Below are positions 8,538 through 18,191 of a stretch of DNA of 35,335 nt, piece after piece. The notes beneath the pieces were generated by a model, which was given only the letters and a program-made list of their open reading frames with translations, did no database searches and was not told the origin of the DNA. Made by a program: the position numbers and the translations under genes. The DNA is taken from the NCBI GenBank assembly GCA_016183865.1, contig JACPDT010000095.1, forward strand, positions 1-35,335, given 5' to 3'. The DNA comes from Armatimonadota bacterium (GTDB lineage Bacteria > Vulcanimicrobiota > JACPDT01). The first letter of the stretch is position 1. Every line of letters begins with the position of its first letter.

Positions 8538-9263
8538 ATGTGGCAGTGGCTGCGGACTTTGTTCTTTCCCGTGCGGTGCATTCGCTGCGGGCTGTATGAT
8601 TGCGGCGCGATCTGCAGAAATTGCCTGACTCAGCTTCCCAGATTTGTTCCTCCCCTGTGCTCCTCCTGCGGCACATCGAAGGAGTTTCACTATTCCGTCC
8701 ATTGCATCGCCGGCTCTCGCCAGTTGAACAGGGTGATCTGTGTGTCTCCTTATGCAGGAAATGTGCGAGCCGCGATTCAGAAATTGAAGTACCGGCGCCC
8801 CGGGAATCTGGGTGAAACACTCGGAGAGTTCATGGTCGAATATGCCCGGTCTCTCGGAGATGTGGAATTGCCTGATGTGGTAGTGCCGGTACCCTTGCAT
8901 CCACAGCGAGAGAGAAAACGCGGCTATAATCAGGCAGTCATCCTTGGGGCCGCCGTCGCTGCGGGACTGGGGGCACAGTTGGACACCAGTGCCTTGTCTC
9001 GGAAAAGGGACACCTTTCCTCAGTGGCGTCTTTCCCGCAGACAGAGAGGGGCCAATGTGAGGGGAGCTTTCGCGTGTGGTCCCTCATTTTCCGGCGCCCA
9101 CGTGCTTCTTGTGGATGACATTATTACGACATCGGCCACAGTAAATGAATGCGCCTCTGTTTTGAGGCGGGCAGGGGCAAAACGAGTAGATGCCTTTGCT
9201 CTGGCGAGGGATCTGGTCCTGGACAGCGAACACATTGATCGAAGGGAGCAGCGCCATGTCTAA
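8538..9263 (+). CDS. comF: ComF family phosphoribosyltransferase-like protein
   Basis: N-terminal Cys motifs (CIRCGLYDCGAICRNC, CSSCG); VVVPVPLHPQRERKRGYNQA; PRPP loop VLLVDDIITTSATVNE. Confidence 0.88.
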   Translation: MWQWLRTLFFPVRCIRCGLYDCGAICRNCLTQLPRFVPPLCSSCGTSKEFHYSVHCIAGSRQLNRVICVSPYAGNVRAAIQKLKYRRPGNLGETLGEFMVEYARSLGDVELPDVVVPVPLHPQRERKRGYNQAVILGAAVAAGLGAQLDTSALSRKRDTFPQWRLSRRQRGANVRGAFACGPSFSGAHVLLVDDIITTSATVNECASVLRRAGAKRVDAFALARDLVLDSEHIDRREQRHV

Positions 9264-9939
9264 GATTCTGCTTGTTGATGATGAGAAGCCTCTGGTGGAT
9301 TCTCTCTCCTATAACCTCACGAAAGAGGGCTACACCGTGTTAGTCGCTTATGACGGGACAACCGCAGTCACCAAGGCCGAACAGGAAAAGCCTGATTTGA
9401 TCGTTCTTGACCTCATGCTTCCCCAAATGAGCGGTTTGGATGTGTGCCGGGCGCTAAGGGAGAAGCACATCAGCACCCCTATCATCATGTTGACCGCAAA
9501 GGGAACGGAGGTGGATCGGGTCGTAGGGCTTGAAATCGGCGCTGATGACTATGTGACCAAACCGTTCAGCCTCAGAGAGCTGATTGCCAGAATCAAGGCG
9601 ATGCTCCGCAGGTTGTCTGCGTCGTCGAAACCCGCATCCGATCTCATGCAGATCGGCGATGTGGCATTCAATGTCCCGAAGCACGAGGCATCGCTCAAGG
9701 GCGCGGTCCTGGAGCTTTCTCCCAAGGAGCTCGAACTGCTGAAATTGCTCATGTCGAATGCGGGTAAGGTCCTGACACGGGATACACTGCTGGAAGCGGT
9801 CTGGGGCATTGATTTTTACGGTGATGCGAAGACTGTTGATGTGCACATCCGATGGCTGAGGGAGAAGATAGAGCCCGATCCCGGTCAGCCCTTTTATATC
9901 AAGACCGTTCGCGGTCTCGGATATCGCTTCGAGGGGTAG
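9256..9939 (+). CDS. OmpR/PhoB-family response regulator
   Basis: KILLVDDEKPLVDSL, LIVLDLMLPQMSG, ADDYVTKPFSLREL; winged-helix output ending TVDVHIRWLREKIEPDPGQPFYIKTVRGLGYRFEG. Overlaps the comF stop (ATGTCTAA). Confidence 0.93.
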   Translation: MSKILLVDDEKPLVDSLSYNLTKEGYTVLVAYDGTTAVTKAEQEKPDLIVLDLMLPQMSGLDVCRALREKHISTPIIMLTAKGTEVDRVVGLEIGADDYVTKPFSLRELIARIKAMLRRLSASSKPASDLMQIGDVAFNVPKHEASLKGAVLELSPKELELLKLLMSNAGKVLTRDTLLEAVWGIDFYGDAKTVDVHIRWLREKIEPDPGQPFYIKTVRGLGYRFEG

Positions 9940-9943
9940 GGGA

Positions 9944-11764
9944 ATGTTCCGCAGTATCCAGTGGAGACTGACCATCACCTTTATTATCCTTCTGGCTTGC
10001 TCCATGGCGGTCCTTGGGTTCTTTTTCCTCAACTCCCTGGAGCATTTTTACCAGCGGAACCTCGAGAAACGACTGGTCACAAACATTTCAGCCCTCGAGA
10101 CCCGTGTGATCGGGTATCTGGAGATGGGCAAGCCGCTGGATTCCGTCCAGGCCGTCAGCCAATGCATCGGTGAAGAGGTACGTGTGGGTGTGAGTGTTTT
10201 TGATGAGAAAGGCAAGCTTTTGGGAGATTCGGAAGGCACCCGGAACCCGTCGGAGTATATGAACTTGAAGGAAGTCCTGGAAGCCCTTCAAGGCAAGACA
10301 GGGAGGGTTGTCCGGACATCCCCCAGAACGGACACTCCTTTCTTCTATGTGGCTATGCCCGTCAAGCAGGACGGACGAATCAAAGGCGTGGTGAGGGTTG
10401 CCGCTCCCCTAACGGAAGTAAGAGGGTCTTTGCACCAGATGCGTGTGATGCTTCTGTGGGGGATCGCCCTGACCCTGATCCTGGCGCTTGCCGCTTGCAT
10501 GAAGATGGCTCAGGCAATTTCCAGTCCGATTCGGGAGCTCAGCCGCATGGCTCAGGGGATCGTACGAGGGGACTGGGGAGGGACCATTCCCTTTCGCAGC
10601 AATGATGAATTGGGGCAGTTGGTGCAATCCTTTGATGAAATGAGGGGAAAGCTTCGGGAAACAATCGGAGAGATACGGCAAGAGAAAAGCAAGATGGAGG
10701 CGATCATTTCACATCTGGCTGATGGCGTGATTCTGGTGGACGAAGGAGGCAAGATACTGCTGGTGAACAACGGATTTGCCGATATCCTGAACCTTGACCC
10801 CGATCTACTCGTGGGCAGGAGAAAAGAGGACCTGCCGGCCGACTCTCAGATCCGTCCCCTTGTGGAAGAGATGTGTCGTCAGCAAAGTTTCTCCAGCGAG
10901 CTGCAAATTTCCGATGAGACGGACGCTTCCGAGGTCAAGTACCTGCACGTGCACGGCATCGCCCTGAAGGGCGCTGATGGAGAGAAGGCGGGTGCAGTGG
11001 CCGTGTTGCACGATCTGACCAGGATTTATCAGTCGGAGCGCATGAGACAGGAGTTCGTTGCCAATGTATCCCATGAGCTGCGTACACCGGTGACGACGAT
11101 TCTTGTGATGGCCGAAAGCCTGCTGGGCGGCGCCCAGGAGGACCCCTCGGTGGCAGAGCAGTTCCTGAAAAACATCGCATCCGAATCGGAGCGTCTGGGG
11201 AAGCTTATTGTGGACTTGCTTGAGATTTCCCGTTTCGATTCCGGAGAAATTCGCCTCGAAAAAACTCCTTTCGTCATTGCCGACCTGATCCGACAGACTG
11301 TGCAGAAGCTTTCTCCCCAGGCCCATCAGAAAGGGGTCGCCGTTCAGACGGACCTTCTCCCGTCATCCATCTGGGTTTGCGCAGATGAAGAGCGAATGAA
11401 TCAGGTGCTCATAAATCTTCTGGACAATGCGATCAAATACACCCAGGGAGGAGGGAAAGTGTCCATCGCATGCTGGGAGCTGGGAGGGGTCGTGAAGATC
11501 CAGATTTCGGACACAGGCGTAGGAATCCCGCAGGATGACCTCCCCAGGATCTTTGAGCGTTTCTACAGGGTGGACAAGGCACGATCCAGGGCCCAGGGAG
11601 GCACCGGTCTGGGTCTTTCCATCGCAAAATACTTTGTGGAAGCCCACGGCGGGACCATAATCGTGGAAAGCAAAGAAGGCAAAGGAACCGCTTTTACCAT
11701 TGCACTGCCCCACGGAGAGTCCGTGGTCCCTTCCCCCACCTCATCTTGTATGATAAGGTCATAA
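9944..11764 (+). CDS. PhoR/WalK-like sensor histidine kinase (TM, HAMP, PAS, HisKA, HATPase)
   Basis: N-terminal TM; HAMP; H-box FVANVSHELRTPVTTI; N-box NQVLINLLDNAIKYT; G boxes DTGVGIPQDDLPRIFERFYRVDKARSRAQGGTGLGLSIAKYFVEAHGG. Confidence 0.93.
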   Translation: MFRSIQWRLTITFIILLACSMAVLGFFFLNSLEHFYQRNLEKRLVTNISALETRVIGYLEMGKPLDSVQAVSQCIGEEVRVGVSVFDEKGKLLGDSEGTRNPSEYMNLKEVLEALQGKTGRVVRTSPRTDTPFFYVAMPVKQDGRIKGVVRVAAPLTEVRGSLHQMRVMLLWGIALTLILALAACMKMAQAISSPIRELSRMAQGIVRGDWGGTIPFRSNDELGQLVQSFDEMRGKLRETIGEIRQEKSKMEAIISHLADGVILVDEGGKILLVNNGFADILNLDPDLLVGRRKEDLPADSQIRPLVEEMCRQQSFSSELQISDETDASEVKYLHVHGIALKGADGEKAGAVAVLHDLTRIYQSERMRQEFVANVSHELRTPVTTILVMAESLLGGAQEDPSVAEQFLKNIASESERLGKLIVDLLEISRFDSGEIRLEKTPFVIADLIRQTVQKLSPQAHQKGVAVQTDLLPSSIWVCADEERMNQVLINLLDNAIKYTQGGGKVSIACWELGGVVKIQISDTGVGIPQDDLPRIFERFYRVDKARSRAQGGTGLGLSIAKYFVEAHGGTIIVESKEGKGTAFTIALPHGESVVPSPTSSCMIRS

Positions 11765-11797
11765 GGAATCTCGTAATACCCGGGAGGAGGGGACTCC

Positions 11798-12118
11798 ATG
11801 TCGGAGAAAGATGTTGCCATGGACACGGACCAAAGGTTTTCACTTTCCCTGCCCTTATCTACCAAGTACCAGACCATTCGAACTTTTCGGGTGGATAAGA
11901 GGCTCCAGGAGGCAATCCACCTGTTTCAGAGCAAAGTATACAAAGGGTGCGGCAAGAGGCCCTCTCTCAGTCTTCAGGTTCGTCTGGGCCTTTCCATCCT
12001 GCACTCCCTTCCTATTGATTTTCAGGAGCTTTCCGAGATTCCTACGGAGAATCTGGAGTATTTTTTGAAAGATCGGGCTTTGACTCTCTTGAGGGAGATC
12101 AATGGGCAGGATTCTTAG
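11798..12118 (+). CDS. Small hypothetical protein, 106 aa
   Basis: ATG preceded by GGGAGGAGGGG; no family recognised. Confidence 0.5.
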   Translation: MSEKDVAMDTDQRFSLSLPLSTKYQTIRTFRVDKRLQEAIHLFQSKVYKGCGKRPSLSLQVRLGLSILHSLPIDFQELSEIPTENLEYFLKDRALTLLREINGQDS

Positions 12119-12309
12119 CTCAAATTTAACCGGAATTTAGAGAATCCTTAATCTTCGCTTTACCTGATTTTAATGAACATAGGTTATGATATTAGGGATC
12201 TAAGTAATACCAAAAAGTGTTACAGTTCAAGATGGAAAGAGGTGACAACCGGAGAATCCCCAGAGAAAGACGATTTAGTTGAATCCGCAAAACGAAAGGA
12301 GAGCGAATA

Positions 12310-13395
12310 GTGGGTAAGTCAATGAGAATCGCGACCATCTGCATCATACTGGCGTTGTTGTTTGCGGTGACAGGGACTCTGGTGCTTGCGGCCGACAAGT
12401 ACATGGAGGTCAGCAACACCATTGAGATCAAGGACATTCCGGCCAACACCACAAAGGTGGAGCTTTGGATGCCCTATCCCGACAGTGACGAATACCAGAG
12501 AGTGACCGATGTTTCCGTTGATGCCCCGTATCCGGTCAATATCACGCATGATTCGGATTATGGAAATCCCATGATCCATATGGCCATATTTAACCCTCAG
12601 GAGACGAAATTCAAGGTAAAAGTGAAGTTCAAAGTCCTCAGGCATGAGGTTGATCTGACCAAAGCGGATCCAGGCCAGGTCACCCCCTGGCCGGCGAATT
12701 ATAGGGAGTATTTCGCCACTTTTCTCCGCCCCAACAAGAACATCATTGTGGATGAGACGACTCTCAAGCTGGCGAAAGAGGTCGTAAAAGGGGAGACCAA
12801 CCCGTTTCTTCAGGCAAAAGCCATTGCCAAATATACCTTTGAGAAGATGAAATACGACTACACCCCCGACAAGAAGAACGCATCCAAGGAAGGGAGCACC
12901 AAACATGCGCTGACCGTCTGTGAAGGAGGCTGCAAGGACTTCCACGCTCTTTTTATCTCCCTCTGTCGTTCCCTCGGAATTCCCGCCAGGTACACCCTGG
13001 GGCACAATCTCAAGGATTCCGATGAAGGCAAGGACATGAAAAACGGCTATCACTGCTGGGCTGAAGCCTACATTCCCGGTATCGGCTGGTATCCCACAGA
13101 CCTGTCGGAAGCAAAGAAATGCGAGGATGCCTATAACAAGGATAACTCCAAGACCGATCAGTTGACGAAACGGGATAAGCTCATCTGGGGATGGTGGTAT
13201 CCGGATCGAGTAGGTTTGTTCCTCGGAAGAGACATTCTTTGCTGCCCGGCCCAAGTCTCGGAGCGGCCTGCCAGTCTTGATCCCGCTTATGTGGAAATAG
13301 ACGGGACGACCCACTACGAGATCACCCGCGTGATGTCCTTCAAGAAGCTTCCCACTCCCGCACCCGGTGTGGCTGAAAGCAATATGGGAAAATAA
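12310..13395 (+). CDS. Exported transglutaminase-like domain protein
   Basis: GTG start after AAAGGAG; signal segment MRIATICIILALLFAVTGTLVLAA; likely Cys-His-Asp triad in CEGGCKDFHALF, GYHCWAEAYI, GWYPTDLSEA. Confidence 0.82.
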   Translation: MGKSMRIATICIILALLFAVTGTLVLAADKYMEVSNTIEIKDIPANTTKVELWMPYPDSDEYQRVTDVSVDAPYPVNITHDSDYGNPMIHMAIFNPQETKFKVKVKFKVLRHEVDLTKADPGQVTPWPANYREYFATFLRPNKNIIVDETTLKLAKEVVKGETNPFLQAKAIAKYTFEKMKYDYTPDKKNASKEGSTKHALTVCEGGCKDFHALFISLCRSLGIPARYTLGHNLKDSDEGKDMKNGYHCWAEAYIPGIGWYPTDLSEAKKCEDAYNKDNSKTDQLTKRDKLIWGWWYPDRVGLFLGRDILCCPAQVSERPASLDPAYVEIDGTTHYEITRVMSFKKLPTPAPGVAESNMGK

Positions 13396-13423
13396 CGGCG
13401 CCAGGTCTCGCGCCCCGCATAAG

Positions 13424-13456
13424 GAAGACCCGGGGAACTCCCGGGTCTTCTCTATT
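13424..13456 (+). terminator. Rho-independent terminator after the transglutaminase-like gene
   Basis: GAAGACCCGG ggaactc CCGGGTCTTC, followed by TCTATTCTT. Confidence 0.75.
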
Positions 13457-13460
13457 CTTC

Positions 13461-13570
13461 TGCGCGTTGCAAATTGCAGTAATGTCAGCGCGGAGGGGTG
13501 ACGCCGGAGGCGGCGGCAGGACCCCGTAGCGCGTCATTCTGCAGCAAATTCGTGCAGTTTGCAACGCGCA
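13461..13570. repeat. 110-bp imperfect palindromic intergenic element
   Basis: Terminal arms TGCGCGTTGCAAATTGCA (13461-13478) and TGCAGTTTGCAACGCGCA (13553-13570) pair at 17 of 18 positions; inner segments also pair partially. Confidence 0.7.
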
Positions 13571-13614
13571 ACACTATAATCGGGGTGGCGCTTTGGTGCG
13601 TTCTTGATCTCCAG

Positions 13615-15180
13615 TTACATCTTGGAGACTCTCTGAAGCCTCAGCCGGCCCGCGGGATTCAAGCGCACTCCGAAGAGATCGGTTCGATGCGCAAGAAGAT
13701 CCATTCCATAGCTCAGGAAAGCGCAGGGGCGCTCCTTGTAAAGGAGATTCTGGGCCTCATAGTAAAGTCGCGAACGCTCGCGGAGATTCGCCGTTTCCCG
13801 CGCCTTCTGCAATACCCCGTCAACAGCGGGATTCGAAAAATAGAAGAGGTTCTGGGATGTCTTGATCTGACTGGAGTTGAAAAGAATGTACAGGAAATTA
13901 TCAGGGTCTCCATTGTCGCCGATCCACCCCAGGAGAAACAGGTCCCCTTTTCCTTCATTGACGGCCTTCAGGTAATCATTCCAGTTGTTCTCTATGATGC
14001 GCGTCCTGATGCCGACCTTTGACAGGTATCTGGAGATCTCCTCCGCCAGGCGCTTTCCTACGAGGTTATATGGGCGGGGATTGTCATAACACCAGATCTC
14101 CGTATGGAACCCATGGGGATATCCCGCCTTCTTGAGAAGCAATCTCGCCTTTTCAGGGGAATAGGTCACATAAGGAAGGTCTCCGTTATATCCGAAGAAT
14201 TTTGGAGGAAGGGGGCTGTTGGCAGGGAGGGCCCCTCCTCCATACAGACTCGCCACAAGGGCCTTGGAATCAATCGCACTGTGAACGGCGATGCGGACGT
14301 CCTTACGGTTGAAGGGCTTTCTGTTGCATCGGAAACCCAGGTAGTTCAGGCTCATACCGGGCTCGGCCACAAGGCGGATCTGTGGAGACTGCTTCAAGGG
14401 CTCTATCTCCTCCGGCGGTATGCCGTCTATCAGGTCGGCTTTCGCAGTCAGGAGATATCGAACACGGTCCTCCTTGGATGGGATCACTTTGAAGACGAGT
14501 CGCTTGATTTTCGGTTTCTCATCCCAGTACGAACCATTTCTCCTGAGCACAATTTCGTCGTTCTTCTTCCAGCTTTCAAGCACAAAAGGCCCTGTGCCCA
14601 CAGGGTGCTCGGAAAAACTCCTTCCGTATTTCTTGAGTCCCTCCGGACTTACGATGGGCGAGGAAGACGCCATGGCAAGGTTGAAAAGAAAGGGAGCATA
14701 AGGATATTTCAGCCTGAACAGGATCGTGTCATGATCGGGAGTTTCGATCTCAGATATCATCCCCAGCGCAAAATCGGCATAGGGGCTGCGCTGTTCCGGT
14801 GCAAGGGGGTGGCCTTTCTTGAGCTGGCGCTCGAAAGAGACCCTCACAGACTCCGAGTCAAAAGGAGTCCCATCGTGGAACAGCACCCCTTTCCTCAGAT
14901 GAAAAACCCAGGTCAGCCCGTTGTCCCTGGTTTCCCACGAAACGGCCAGGGCGGGCTCAACTTCTGTGGTTTCTTCCTTGTATCGGACCAGTCCCTCGAA
15001 GATCTGTTCCGAGACGCGGGTGGATTCCGTGTCATTGATCAGGGCGGGGTCGAGGTGGATTGAGTCGGCCGCACGACCGTAAATCAAGGTCTCTCTTGGC
15101 CCAACATCTCCAGGAGTACAGCCTGCAAAAAAGCTCAAAAGAAGAAACAGGAGGAAAAAACCGCGGACGCCCAATGTCAT
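13615..15180 (-). CDS. ABC transporter oligopeptide/nickel-type substrate-binding lipoprotein (SBP family 5)
   Basis: Start MTLGVRGFFLLFLLLSFFAGC (lipobox); LIYGRAADSIHLDPALINDTEST; VLFHDGTPFDSESVRVSFER; VGTGPFVLESWKKNDEIVLRRNGSYW. The ORF track extends it upstream to 15498 without support. Confidence 0.88.
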   Translation of the reverse strand: MTLGVRGFFLLFLLLSFFAGCTPGDVGPRETLIYGRAADSIHLDPALINDTESTRVSEQIFEGLVRYKEETTEVEPALAVSWETRDNGLTWVFHLRKGVLFHDGTPFDSESVRVSFERQLKKGHPLAPEQRSPYADFALGMISEIETPDHDTILFRLKYPYAPFLFNLAMASSSPIVSPEGLKKYGRSFSEHPVGTGPFVLESWKKNDEIVLRRNGSYWDEKPKIKRLVFKVIPSKEDRVRYLLTAKADLIDGIPPEEIEPLKQSPQIRLVAEPGMSLNYLGFRCNRKPFNRKDVRIAVHSAIDSKALVASLYGGGALPANSPLPPKFFGYNGDLPYVTYSPEKARLLLKKAGYPHGFHTEIWCYDNPRPYNLVGKRLAEEISRYLSKVGIRTRIIENNWNDYLKAVNEGKGDLFLLGWIGDNGDPDNFLYILFNSSQIKTSQNLFYFSNPAVDGVLQKARETANLRERSRLYYEAQNLLYKERPCAFLSYGMDLLAHRTDLFGVRLNPAGRLRLQRVSKM

Positions 15181-15399
15181 TAACCTTCCCGGTATTCGAC
15201 GGGCCTGCGCCACTCCTTCGGAGTGCCGCCTGCGGCAGCCCCAGGCCCTCGTGTTTAGTACTACAGCGCCGTTTTGCCGCGTTGAAAACTTGACACCAAT
15301 GGTCACTACCGCCAGTAGTTCCACGGACCTGCGGGAAATCCTTCCCCCTTTGCAGGAAATCGTCGGAGAGTTCCAGAAATGGGCCGTGCGAGGTGTGAA

Positions 15400-16792
15400 A
15401 TGATCATCACTCTGGCCACTTTCGAACATCTTCCCGTGAGGGTCGGGGGATTGGCCGAGGCTGTGACTTCCATAGCAGAGTCCCTGGCCGGTGATCACGA
15501 TGAGCAGTCCCTATTGCGATTTTCAGATTTTTTTTCGCGGCGAGTGGAGAGATATACACGTCTATGAAGCCAGGAGACCCTCGGGAGTAAGGCTTTTTCT
15601 CTTTTCCGGCGACTTCCTGGATGCCGAGACGGTGTATGGGCCCTGGGACCAGTTGTTCTCGAAGGTGTTCACTTACTCCCTGGCCGTGCCGCCGTTTTTC
15701 AATGCTCTTTTGGAGAAGGAGGGCAAGAAACCGGAGGTGTTCCATTGCAATGACTGGCATTCTGTTCTGTGTGGAAACCTTGTGAAACGATATTTTCGCA
15801 TTCCCGTTGTGTACACCATACACAGGATTTGCCGGCAGAAAATCGAGGTAGATGCACTGTCGAGGGAAGGTTTTTCCGACATTCTCGACAACAAGTATAT
15901 CAAGAACGATTTATTTGATTTGGAGCTTTTTGGAGCGGATTACTGCGATGCCCTGAATACCGTCAGCTTCTCGTACCTGAATGAAGAGTGGGATTCCTTT
16001 TTCGGAAACTTCGCAGGGAAGGTCACTCACATTTGGAACGGCATTGACGATTCGTTTTGGAATCCCGATTTTCTTGAAAACCCCGGGCTTCCACGGGAAG
16101 AAAGACGGAAGCGACTTCTTGCGCAAATCGGCATGGAAGACGGCTGGCTGAACTTCTACGTGGGGCGTTTGGATGCAGAGCAAAAAGGGGTTGACCATTT
16201 GCTGGAGGCTGTCGGACTCATTCTGGGCGGGTGTGAGGAAAACGCCGGCTGGAGCGGAGGGGACCTTCGTTTCGTAATTTTGGGCTCGGGCGACCCGAAA
16301 CTTGCGGAAAGGATAGCCGAGCTGGAACGGCAGTTTCCCTCCAATATCAAGGGAATCATCGGGTACGTGAAAAGGGAGGTTACACGGGAGTATTACGCGT
16401 CTGCCGATATATGCGTGATCCCGTCCAATTTTGAGCCTTTCGGTCTGGTCCAATTGGAAGCCATGTGTCTCGGGAGCATCCCTCTGGGAACGCGGGTGGG
16501 CGGCATAAAGGACACGGTGCTCGACTTGAGGGAATGGGGGCAGCAAGGGACCGGTTATCTCGTGCCTCCCAGGAATGGCCCTGCTCTTGCGGAAGGGATG
16601 GCGGATCTGGCGCGACTCCTGCGGAAAAACCCGGAGTTTGTGGACAAGATACGGAGAAACGGACGCCCCCATGTTATGACGAATTTCAGTTGGAAAAAAA
16701 CAGGGCAGCGCTATCTTGCCCTGTACCAGGACCGGGCCCCGATGAGGATTCCCTTCACAAGGCTCAGGGAACGCTCATCGGAGGGTCCTTGA
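15400..16792 (+). pseudogene. Glycogen/starch synthase-like glycosyltransferase (GT5), reading frame disrupted near 15485-15535
   Basis: N-terminus MIITLATFEHLPVRVGGLAEAVTSIAESLAGDHD is in the frame of ORF 15379-15567; the rest (EVFHCNDWHSVL, IWNGIDDSFWNP, YVGRLDAEQKGVDHLLEAV, VIPSNFEPFGLVQLEAMCLGSIPLGTRVGGIKDTV) is in the frame of ORF 15491-16792. Confidence 0.8.
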
Positions 16793-16803
16793 TATTGACG
16801 GAA

Positions 16804-17613
16804 ATGCAAAAAATCGGCTTTCCCGCTCAAAATGGAGAACTCAGCGCAGGGGACGGCGAGGCGCATCACCCCAGGACGCACGTTCACTGGTTTCCCCGAG
16901 GCGGCACTCTGTTTATTCTCCTTTCCTTTCTGATTGTGAGCGGTTCTGTCCTCGTGGGGGATCGCCTGGGGGGAAAGCTTCTCAACTCCAAGGGGCTCAA
17001 CAAAGAACCTGTCTTGATCGCTCATCGGGTGGTTTCATCGGGGGCGGAGAAGGATCAGCTTGCGGAGCAGGGAATCGAAGGAGCCGGTCCGGGTTCAGGG
17101 ACGACCTCTTCCAGCCTGCCTGAGGAAGAAATCCTCACCGTGCCGCCGATTGTAAAGGTGAAAACAGATCTGGACCCACTGCGATTTATCACCCACCCGC
17201 CAAAGGCGGATGAATCCAGAAAGGAGAGGAAGCAACGTGGTGAAACCTCCGCGACAAAGGAGGACGAGGAATCCGAGACAGGGAAGGCAGAGGCCGGCGA
17301 GGATGAAAGCGCAGGAAAAGACAGTGGCGCCAAAGATTCTTCTTCGAAGGAATCGGAAGCTCAAGGGGAGCGCGGCCGTGCCTATTTTCTTCAGCTCAGC
17401 CTTTTCATTGATCGCAAGAATGCCGATCAGTTCGCCCGCGAGATGGGCGCCAAGGGATACCCTGTCCAGGTTCAGAGAATCACAAAGGACGGCGGGCAGT
17501 ATTTCCGCGTGCAGATGGGCTATTACGGCACCAAGCAACAGGCTGAGGAAGCTGCTGTGGAGCTTCAGAGAAAGGGATACAATGTGTTTCTTCTTTCCGA
17601 CAAGAGTCATTAG
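16804..17613 (+). CDS. Single-pass membrane protein with C-terminal SPOR domain
   Basis: TM GGTLFILLSFLIVSGSVLVGDRLGG; charged low-complexity linker; SPOR-like RAYFLQLSLFIDRKNADQFAREMGAKGYPVQVQRITKDGGQYFRVQMGYYGTKQQAEEAAVELQRKGYNVFLL. Confidence 0.8.
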   Translation: MQKIGFPAQNGELSAGDGEAHHPRTHVHWFPRGGTLFILLSFLIVSGSVLVGDRLGGKLLNSKGLNKEPVLIAHRVVSSGAEKDQLAEQGIEGAGPGSGTTSSSLPEEEILTVPPIVKVKTDLDPLRFITHPPKADESRKERKQRGETSATKEDEESETGKAEAGEDESAGKDSGAKDSSSKESEAQGERGRAYFLQLSLFIDRKNADQFAREMGAKGYPVQVQRITKDGGQYFRVQMGYYGTKQQAEEAAVELQRKGYNVFLLSDKSH

Positions 17614-17700
17614 ATAGGCGAGTTACGCAGGAGAACACGAATGACACGAACGGAGTGATCTGAGGGGCCGGACATTCTTTGCAAGGCTGTCAGAGTAGCC

Positions 17701-18183
17701 TTGACCGAAACTCTGACTACGGGGAAGGAAAAGGTCGCCGACGGGAATGTTCCCGAACCCTTCAGTCGGAAGGCGGGCGTTTTTGTCTGCATCAAGAAGA
17801 ATGGACGGCTACGGGGATGCATGGGCACAATCTACCCCTTGACTTCAAATATTCTGGCTGAAGCCTATCGCAACGCCGTTTGCGCGGCCACCCGAGATCC
17901 CAGGTTCCCGCCCGTTACCTTGCGCGAACTTCCCGATTTGCACTTTACCGTGGATATTCTGACTGCCCCTGAGCCGATTTCAGACGAGTCCTTTCTGGAT
18001 CCGAAACGATATGGAGTGATCGTTCGTTCAGGGCACAGATCCGGTCTGCTTCTTCCCGACCTGGAAGGAGTGGATTCTCCGCGACAGCAGGTGATGATCT
18101 CTCTTCAAAAGGGCGGAATTCGTCCGGACGAACCTTACACCCTTCTGCGTTTTGAGGTTAGCCGGTATGAGGAGGAAATCTGA
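17701..18183 (+). CDS. AMMECR1 domain protein (may begin at 17641 but is interrupted by an in-frame TGA)
   Basis: GVFVCIKKNGRLRGCMGTIYPLTSNILAEAYRNAVCAATRDPRFPPVTLRELPDLHFTVDILTAPEPI; GYGVIV/SGLLLPDLEGVDS-type C-terminus. Confidence 0.82.
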   Translation: MTETLTTGKEKVADGNVPEPFSRKAGVFVCIKKNGRLRGCMGTIYPLTSNILAEAYRNAVCAATRDPRFPPVTLRELPDLHFTVDILTAPEPISDESFLDPKRYGVIVRSGHRSGLLLPDLEGVDSPRQQVMISLQKGGIRPDEPYTLLRFEVSRYEEEI

Positions 18184-18191
18184 CGAAGATC

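Noticed and set aside
12319-13314. 331-aa minus-strand ORF
   Set aside because: Fully antisense to the transglutaminase-like gene, which has a signal peptide, catalytic motifs, RBS and terminator.
14104-15063. 319-aa plus-strand ORF
   Set aside because: Antisense to the substrate-binding lipoprotein; no recognisable protein pattern.
16465-16803. N-terminal extension of the SPOR-protein ORF
   Set aside because: Overlaps the GT5 coding region in another frame; a hydrophobic anchor and a plausible start occur after 16792.
17656-17700. Selenocysteine recoding of the AMMECR1 TGA
   Set aside because: Position so close to the start, no convincing SECIS stem-loop, and no known Sec in AMMECR1 make nonsense, sequencing error or an internal start more likely.
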